A stretch of 64,000 bases of DNA from PSRJ01 sp963825305 (GTDB lineage Bacteria > Acidobacteriota > Terriglobia > Bryobacterales > Bryobacteraceae). How positions within the stretch are numbered: the first letter of the stretch is position 1; every line of letters starts with the position of its first letter. The position numbers were made by a program, and so were the translations under genes. The stretch spans positions 124,001 through 188,000 of the forward strand of contig CAWGTA010000009.1 in NCBI GenBank assembly GCA_963825305.1, read 5' to 3'. Positions 59,579 to 64,000 of the stretch are shown piece after piece. The notes under the pieces are model-generated. The model had not been told where the DNA came from, made no database searches, and saw only the letters and a list, made by a program, of their open reading frames with translations.

Positions 59579-62500
59579 CTATTTCACCGATACCGTCACG
59601 TTGGCTTGGGAACCGTTTCCGCCGATCGTCACCAGCACCGGCAGATCGCCGGAGCGCGCGGTCGGCGGAATCTGGACATTGAGTTGCATGATCCCCTCCA
59701 CCACGCCAGCGATGCCTCCGGCATAAGTCCAGTTGGCCGGTTGGTTGTCGATCAAAACTCCGACTTGCAGAGCGGCCAAGGCTACTCCCGGTCCGCTGGC
59801 CGGGTTCACTTTGCCCGTTATTCCAGCGGGGCTCAGCGGGCCTTCGCCGGTCATAAAGAAGACCACCGAGCCGCCCTTGACAACCGGGTTGGCAGGTTCG
59901 TTGGGACTAAAGTCGGCATTGCGCGCGCCGGGCCCGCTGCCTCCCGAATTCACCGTGAAGATCGCCGGAGAGGTATTCGTAACGGCCACCGTGGTGGTAT
60001 TGGACCTCCGGGTCAGGTACGACACCTGCACCGTGGCCTGCGGAAAACGCGCGATCTCGTACGGGACCACGGCCGTAATCTGGCTGCTGCCGGCGTAAAT
60101 CAAGGGCGCCGCAAAGCCGTTCACCAGCACCTGCACGCCTCCCAGGGTCGTCTCCAGATTTCCAGCCGCGTCGAACTGCGCGGTGACTGCGGCCGCGGGG
60201 CCCAGTTCGGTACCGAAAATGGTGATTACTTCGCCCCCGGCAATCGCGCCCGGCAGGTAACTGGCGCCGTTCACCACGCTGGTGACTGTGGGCAACGGCG
60301 CTGTCACGTTTATTGTGACGTTGATGGTAACGATATTATTCGCGCCGGTTACGGTAATCGTACCCTCGTGCGAACCACTGCCCAGGCTCGAAGGGCTCAC
60401 CGAGATCGTCAGATTCGTTGTGGTGTTTCCCGAGCCGGGCGAAACCGCCAGCCAGTCACCGCCGCTCGATACCGCTGCTGTGAAAGCACCCCCCGAAATC
60501 TGCACCGTCTGGGCGGCCGGAACATCTCCACCGGCCAGGTAAGTGAACGTGAAACCAGTTCTGTTGGCCGATATCACCGGCAGCGCCTGCACTGTGAAAG
60601 TAACATTCACCGTAACCGGATTTCCGCCGGCGGGCGTGATGGTCACTTGGCCTTGATAGGTATTGACCGCGAGGCCGCTCGGGTCGGCGGTGATGGTGAC
60701 GGTGGATTGCGTCGCGGCCTGCGCGGGAGTGGCCTTCAACCAGGGCGTCGAGGCCGATGTCGACACGTTGAACAGAACCGGCCCTGAGCCAGGCGTGGCA
60801 TTCGACACGGTAATCGCGCCTGTTTGCGTCTGAGTTCCGACTTGTGCCGTGAGGCTCAGCGAAGTCGTATCCGCCGTGATATTGCCGCCGCTGGCGGAGC
60901 TTACCGTCAACGTCACCGGAACCGCTTGCAGCTGCACACCGTTGGTCGCCACCAGGGAAATGATGCCGCTGTACGGATTCGCGCTGGGGGGCACCAGCGA
61001 AGGATCGACGGTCACGGTCAAGCTCGCATTGGTGGCCCCGAACGTCGGAGAGACGTTCAGCCAGGCGATGCCGTTGGTGGTGCTTGCGGAAACGTTGAAA
61101 GCGACGATTGTGGGGGCCGTCACGTTGAGTTGCTGGGGGCCCGGAACGGTGCCGCCCGCCAGCGCCTGGAAGCTCAGCGAAGACGGGTTGATCGCCAGCG
61201 GCCCTGTGGCGCCGCCGCCGTTGGCTACCAGGACCACCGGTATCGACACCGGACTGTTCACCATGCTCGGGGCCGTAATCACCACGAAATCGGCGAGCAC
61301 CACCGGTGCCGTCCCCGACACGATGGGCCTGATGGTCAGCTTGTTTCCGGATCGTGAAACGCTGGCCCAACTGGGAGCCGACGTAATCGAAACCGCGGGC
61401 GATGATCCATCACTAGCGAGAAGGGACACGTCCTGCGAGAGCGGCGTGGAGACAGAACCCTGCGACGTGAACAGCACCGTGCCTCCGCTGGTCAGGGTAG
61501 CGGGCCACAGGACAGGAGTACCGGACACCAGCAGTTGCACGGTAACCACCTGGCTGACGGCTCCGACTGCGATCGTGACATGGCCGGTGTAGGTCGCCGG
61601 GGGATTCGGAGTGAGCGGCGGACTGATGCGCACCTGCAGATTGCCGGGAATGTTGCCCCCCGCCGCGGAAGGCAGCACGATCCATTCCGGGTGGTCCGTA
61701 GTCGCCGAGAAAACCGCGCCCACAGGCGCACTGACAACGATGTCTTGCAGCGGAATTACCACCGGCGACGCAGAGGTCGAATACGCAAACGTCAAAAGGG
61801 TCGGGCTCGCCGTGATCGCGCCGTTTACGCCGCCATTTACCGACAGGTTCACGTCGATGGTGGCCGAGGACGTGCCGTCGGCGGCGGTCACCACGACGAA
61901 ACCCTGGTATAGCTCGGTGGCCAGCGTTGCTACGTTCGCCGGATTCAGGGTAATGCTCAGGATCTGCGACGAAGGCGTACTCGGAATCTGGGTTCCACTC
62001 GGTCCGCCGGCGCTCACCAGCAACCAATTGCCGCCGGAGAGCGTGCTTGCGCTGACAAAATAGGAAGACGTACCGGATACGACAACCTGCTGCACGGGGA
62101 GTGTGAGCTGCCCCGTCGAGTAGGCTATGGGCACCGTCGAGACCGGATCGGAGATTGAAGGAGCTACTGTGATGGCGCTTGGAATGCCTCCGGGACCGGG
62201 GTAGAAAGTCACCGTGATCACGGTCTGCGCCAAGCCGCCATGCGGCACCAGCGTCACTTTAGCCACGAACGGCCCCCCGCCGAACTGTCCCAGGTCGTTC
62301 GTCACACTCAAGCTCAATGTCGCCGGAGTGGGACAGTTGTTTATGGGTACGGCGCCGCACCCAGCCGCGGACGCGGCCAGCCATAGAGGCAGGCCCGGGG
62401 GAGGATTCAGATAAGTGGGAAGCGCGGCGTCAAAGTTCAGAGCGCTGCCATCTGAACTGGTAACACTCACGTTCTGCGATTGAATCGATCCGGTGAGCGG

Positions 62501-62608
62501 GACACTGCTATTGTCGACTACCAGCGTGGCAGCCTGACCCGTCGCGGCTACTAACAGCCCCGCGGTCAGAAAGGAAAGAGTACGTATGAAAGTTTGAGCG
62601 GTGTCCAT
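59579..62608 (-). CDS. exported BACON-type repeat protein with TIGR03437 C-terminus
   Basis: A 1,009-residue exported protein (signal peptide 'FLTAGLLVAATGQA'). It has eight or so BACON/Ig-like repeats with 'GIAWLNVSPTFGATNASLTVTVDPS'-type units (Trp, then Ser-Pro, then Thr/Val strands). The C-terminal 220 residues are the Solibacter-type domain (TIGR03437): 'VVNGASYLPGAIAGGEVITIFG', 'PLIYAGSSQITAVVPYEIA', 'GVVEGIMQLNVQIPP'. It probably forms an extracellular, adhesive or carbohydrate-binding fibre. The domain is almost confined to the Bryobacterales, which fixes the likely origin of the window. Confidence 0.9.
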   Translation of the reverse strand: MDTAQTFIRTLSFLTAGLLVAATGQAATLVVDNSSVPLTGSIQSQNVSVTSSDGSALNFDAALPTYLNPPPGLPLWLAASAAGCGAVPINNCPTPATLSLSVTNDLGQFGGGPFVAKVTLVPHGGLAQTVITVTFYPGPGGIPSAITVAPSISDPVSTVPIAYSTGQLTLPVQQVVVSGTSSYFVSASTLSGGNWLLVSAGGPSGTQIPSTPSSQILSITLNPANVATLATELYQGFVVVTAADGTSSATIDVNLSVNGGVNGAITASPTLLTFAYSTSASPVVIPLQDIVVSAPVGAVFSATTDHPEWIVLPSAAGGNIPGNLQVRISPPLTPNPPATYTGHVTIAVGAVSQVVTVQLLVSGTPVLWPATLTSGGTVLFTSQGSVSTPLSQDVSLLASDGSSPAVSITSAPSWASVSRSGNKLTIRPIVSGTAPVVLADFVVITAPSMVNSPVSIPVVLVANGGGATGPLAINPSSLSFQALAGGTVPGPQQLNVTAPTIVAFNVSASTTNGIAWLNVSPTFGATNASLTVTVDPSLVPPSANPYSGIISLVATNGVQLQAVPVTLTVSSASGGNITADTTSLSLTAQVGTQTQTGAITVSNATPGSGPVLFNVSTSASTPWLKATPAQAATQSTVTITADPSGLAVNTYQGQVTITPAGGNPVTVNVTFTVQALPVISANRTGFTFTYLAGGDVPAAQTVQISGGAFTAAVSSGGDWLAVSPGSGNTTTNLTISVSPSSLGSGSHEGTITVTGANNIVTINVTINVTAPLPTVTSVVNGASYLPGAIAGGEVITIFGTELGPAAAVTAQFDAAGNLETTLGGVQVLVNGFAAPLIYAGSSQITAVVPYEIARFPQATVQVSYLTRRSNTTTVAVTNTSPAIFTVNSGGSGPGARNADFSPNEPANPVVKGGSVVFFMTGEGPLSPAGITGKVNPASGPGVALAALQVGVLIDNQPANWTYAGGIAGVVEGIMQLNVQIPPTARSGDLPVLVTIGGNGSQANVTVSVK

Positions 62609-62682
62609 TCCAGTCTCGATCAGATTTGATAGTAATTGACATCATCTCCACTGTGGTGGAGAACCGGACACGGTTATCTAAT

Positions 62683-62713
62683 TTTACACTATCCCTGGAT
62701 GGCTCACTATACT
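62683..62713 (+). promoter_or_regulatory. possible promoter of potBC
   Basis: TTTACA (62683-62688) and TATACT (62708-62713) with a 19-base spacer, 17 bases before ATG 62730. The spacer is slightly long. Confidence 0.4.
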
Positions 62714-62729
62714 AATCGAAAAGGTTTCC

Positions 62730-63557
62730 ATGAAGCTGCGCTCCTGGTTTCTTGTCCCCGCCTGGGTATGGCTGGCCGTGCTCTTTGCCGCGCCTTTCGC
62801 CATCGTGCTGGAGTACAGCTTCCTGACGCGAGGCGTATATGGCGGCGTGGAGCAGCCTTGGACAGTCGAAAATTACACCCGGCTGCTGGATCCGCTGTAT
62901 TTCTCGATCCTGCTGCGCTCCTTCGCCATGGCTCTAACAGCCACCGCCCTTTGTCTGGTCCTGGCGTTTCCCGCCGCGCTATTCATATCGCGCGCGAGCC
63001 GCCGCAAGAACCTGTACTTACAGCTCGTTATGTTGCCGTTCTGGACCAGCTTCCTGGTGCGCACGTATGCCTGGCTTTTTCTTCTGCGCGATACCGGCCT
63101 GATTAACACGGCGCTCCAGTCTCTCGGCATAATTCACGTTCCGCTTCCGCTCCTCTACAACGACGGCGCGGTTCTGCTTGGATTGGTTTACGGTTATCTG
63201 CCTTTCATGGTGCTCCCCATCTACGCCACCCTGGAGCGGCTTGACCCGGCGCTCGTCGAAGCCGCCGCCGACCTGGGCGCGCGCCCGCTGGCTACGGTGC
63301 TCCGCGTAGTCTTGCCGCTCTCCAAACCGGGCATCGTGGCGGGAGCCGTTCTGGTCTTCATCCCCTGCCTGGGCGCGTATCTCACACCCGATCTGCTCGG
63401 CGGCGGGCGCAGCGTGCTGGTCGGCAACCTGGTGCAAAACCAGTTCACCACCGCTCGCGATTGGCCATTCGGAGCGGCCGTCTCCATTCTTTTGATGGCC
63501 CTGGTCACGCTGCTGGTCTGGCGGATCCTGAGGCGCGAAGTGGAAGAACTGGTATGA
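62730..63557 (+). CDS. potB: spermidine/putrescine-type ABC transporter permease PotB
   Basis: A 275-residue inner membrane permease with six transmembrane helices. The coupling-helix EAA motif is 'EAAADLGARPLATVLRVVLPLSKPGI'. PotB traits include 'FWTSFLVRTYAWLFLL' and 'GAYLTPDLLGG'. First gene of the polyamine-type transporter unit; the stop overlaps the next start (ATGA). Confidence 0.9.
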   Translation: MKLRSWFLVPAWVWLAVLFAAPFAIVLEYSFLTRGVYGGVEQPWTVENYTRLLDPLYFSILLRSFAMALTATALCLVLAFPAALFISRASRRKNLYLQLVMLPFWTSFLVRTYAWLFLLRDTGLINTALQSLGIIHVPLPLLYNDGAVLLGLVYGYLPFMVLPIYATLERLDPALVEAAADLGARPLATVLRVVLPLSKPGIVAGAVLVFIPCLGAYLTPDLLGGGRSVLVGNLVQNQFTTARDWPFGAAVSILLMALVTLLVWRILRREVEELV

Positions 63558-64000
63558 AACGCTGGCTGGCCGTCTACGCCGTCGGATTCTTCGCCTTTCT
63601 GCACCTGCCCTTGATCACGCTGGCCGTCTTCAGCTTCAATTCCTCGCGCTTCACCGTTTGGGAAGGCGTCTCCCTGGTTTGGTATCGCGCCATCTTTCGC
63701 GATCCGCAACTGCTGGAGGGCGCCTGGAACAGCATCGTGATCGCCGCCGTATCGACCGTAATTTCCACTGCGCTGGGCACTCTGTGCGCCTATGGACTGT
63801 GGAAGCGCGGGTCGCGCCTTCTCACGGGCACGTTGTACTTGTCGCTGGTCACACCCGAAATCGTCACCGGCGTTTCGCTGCTGGCACTGTACCAGTGGGC
63901 CTTTCGCTGGCTGGGCTGGCAACTGGGTCTGTTCACGGTCATCCTGGCTCACGTGGCCTTCTGCCTGGCCTATGTGGTTATCGTGATTTCCGCCCGGCTG
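63554..64000 (+). CDS. potC: spermidine/putrescine-type ABC transporter permease PotC (partial)
   Basis: The gene starts at ATG 63554 and stays open to the window end (149 codons). The N-terminus 'HLPLITLAVFSFNSSRF' and 'VWEGVSLVWYRAIF' match PotC-type permeases, as does 'SRLLTGTLYLSLVTPEIVTGVSLLALYQW' (spanning about residues 90-118). The 3' part, and presumably the ATPase and binding protein genes, lie outside. Confidence 0.88.
   Translation, partial: MKRWLAVYAVGFFAFLHLPLITLAVFSFNSSRFTVWEGVSLVWYRAIFRDPQLLEGAWNSIVIAAVSTVISTALGTLCAYGLWKRGSRLLTGTLYLSLVTPEIVTGVSLLALYQWAFRWLGWQLGLFTVILAHVAFCLAYVVIVISARL

Noticed and set aside
1..64000. tRNA, rRNA, CRISPR and transposase genes.
   Set aside because: Reading the intergenic stretches gave no cloverleaf-like sequence, no regularly spaced direct repeats and no transposase motif.

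Overview
The window is high-GC, densely coded chromosomal DNA from a free-living bacterium, most likely an Acidobacteriota member of the Bryobacterales ('Solibacter'-like) group. The best marker is the 1,009-residue exported protein at 59579-62608, whose C-terminus has the 'VVNGASY...GEVITIFG' module first described as the Solibacter C-terminal domain (TIGR03437). Other lineage-typical genes are the STGPRTxxGK protein at 10204, the 'GKPNLSGLW' exported protein at 25251, several YncE-like beta-propellers and a carboxypeptidase-regulatory-like protein. I see no rRNA, tRNA, CRISPR array, insertion sequence or prophage.

Layout. 0-7.1 kb: a serine hydrolase (frameshifted), an RRM protein, then a coupled operon of an Omp85-like protein, a DUF4390-like exported protein and the NtrY/NtrX two-component pair. 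7.5-15.8 kb: two tail-to-tail beta-propeller proteins, an STGPRT protein overlapping a divergent FolD-like protein, a BON lipoprotein, small exported/hypothetical genes, an alpha/beta hydrolase (frameshifted), a DUF1801 protein, a possible HNH-fold protein and a STAS protein. 15.8-23.6 kb: MacA / ATPase / permease efflux genes, a B12-binding radical SAM protein, and a minus-strand operon joining a NatAB-type ABC exporter to an ECF sigma factor and a membrane protein. 23.7-34.4 kb: RlpA, a double glyoxalase-fold protein, an MBL hydrolase-P5C dehydrogenase operon, YtxH and DUF2007 proteins, ComEC, and exported SnoaL-like and carboxypeptidase-regulatory proteins. 34.4-41.7 kb: an ORF6N protein, an ECF sigma/anti-sigma/HEAT-repeat operon, a PQQ/cytochrome c dehydrogenase and a CCA-adding enzyme. 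41.9-54.6 kb: an amino acid permease with a Usp-like tail, an orphan C39-like cysteine peptidase, a YncE protein, superoxide dismutase, GatA/GatC, DciA, hemerythrin, MscL with a zinc ribbon, an LLM oxidoreductase, a membrane-bound spermidine-synthase-like protein and an HDOD protein. 54.7-64 kb: an operon of a substrate-binding-like protein, LhgO, a molybdopterin oxidoreductase and a lipoprotein; the TIGR03437 protein; and PotB/PotC permeases running off the end.

Two genome-scale signals stand out. First, nine otherwise well-conserved genes are split by ten frameshifts, and every one is +1 in the reading direction of its gene (one extra base). That is either a directional assembly artefact or a real and very odd property. 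Second, several families of long palindromic intergenic repeats occur. One is a GTGGGG...CCCCAC nested-hairpin element in four copies, one of which has replaced the end of lhgO. Another is a GTTACCGAGCCG...AGGGAGCGG element that forms stems of 26-32 bp with a single mismatch. A perfect 31-bp palindrome also lies inside the coding sequence of the ORF6N-domain gene.
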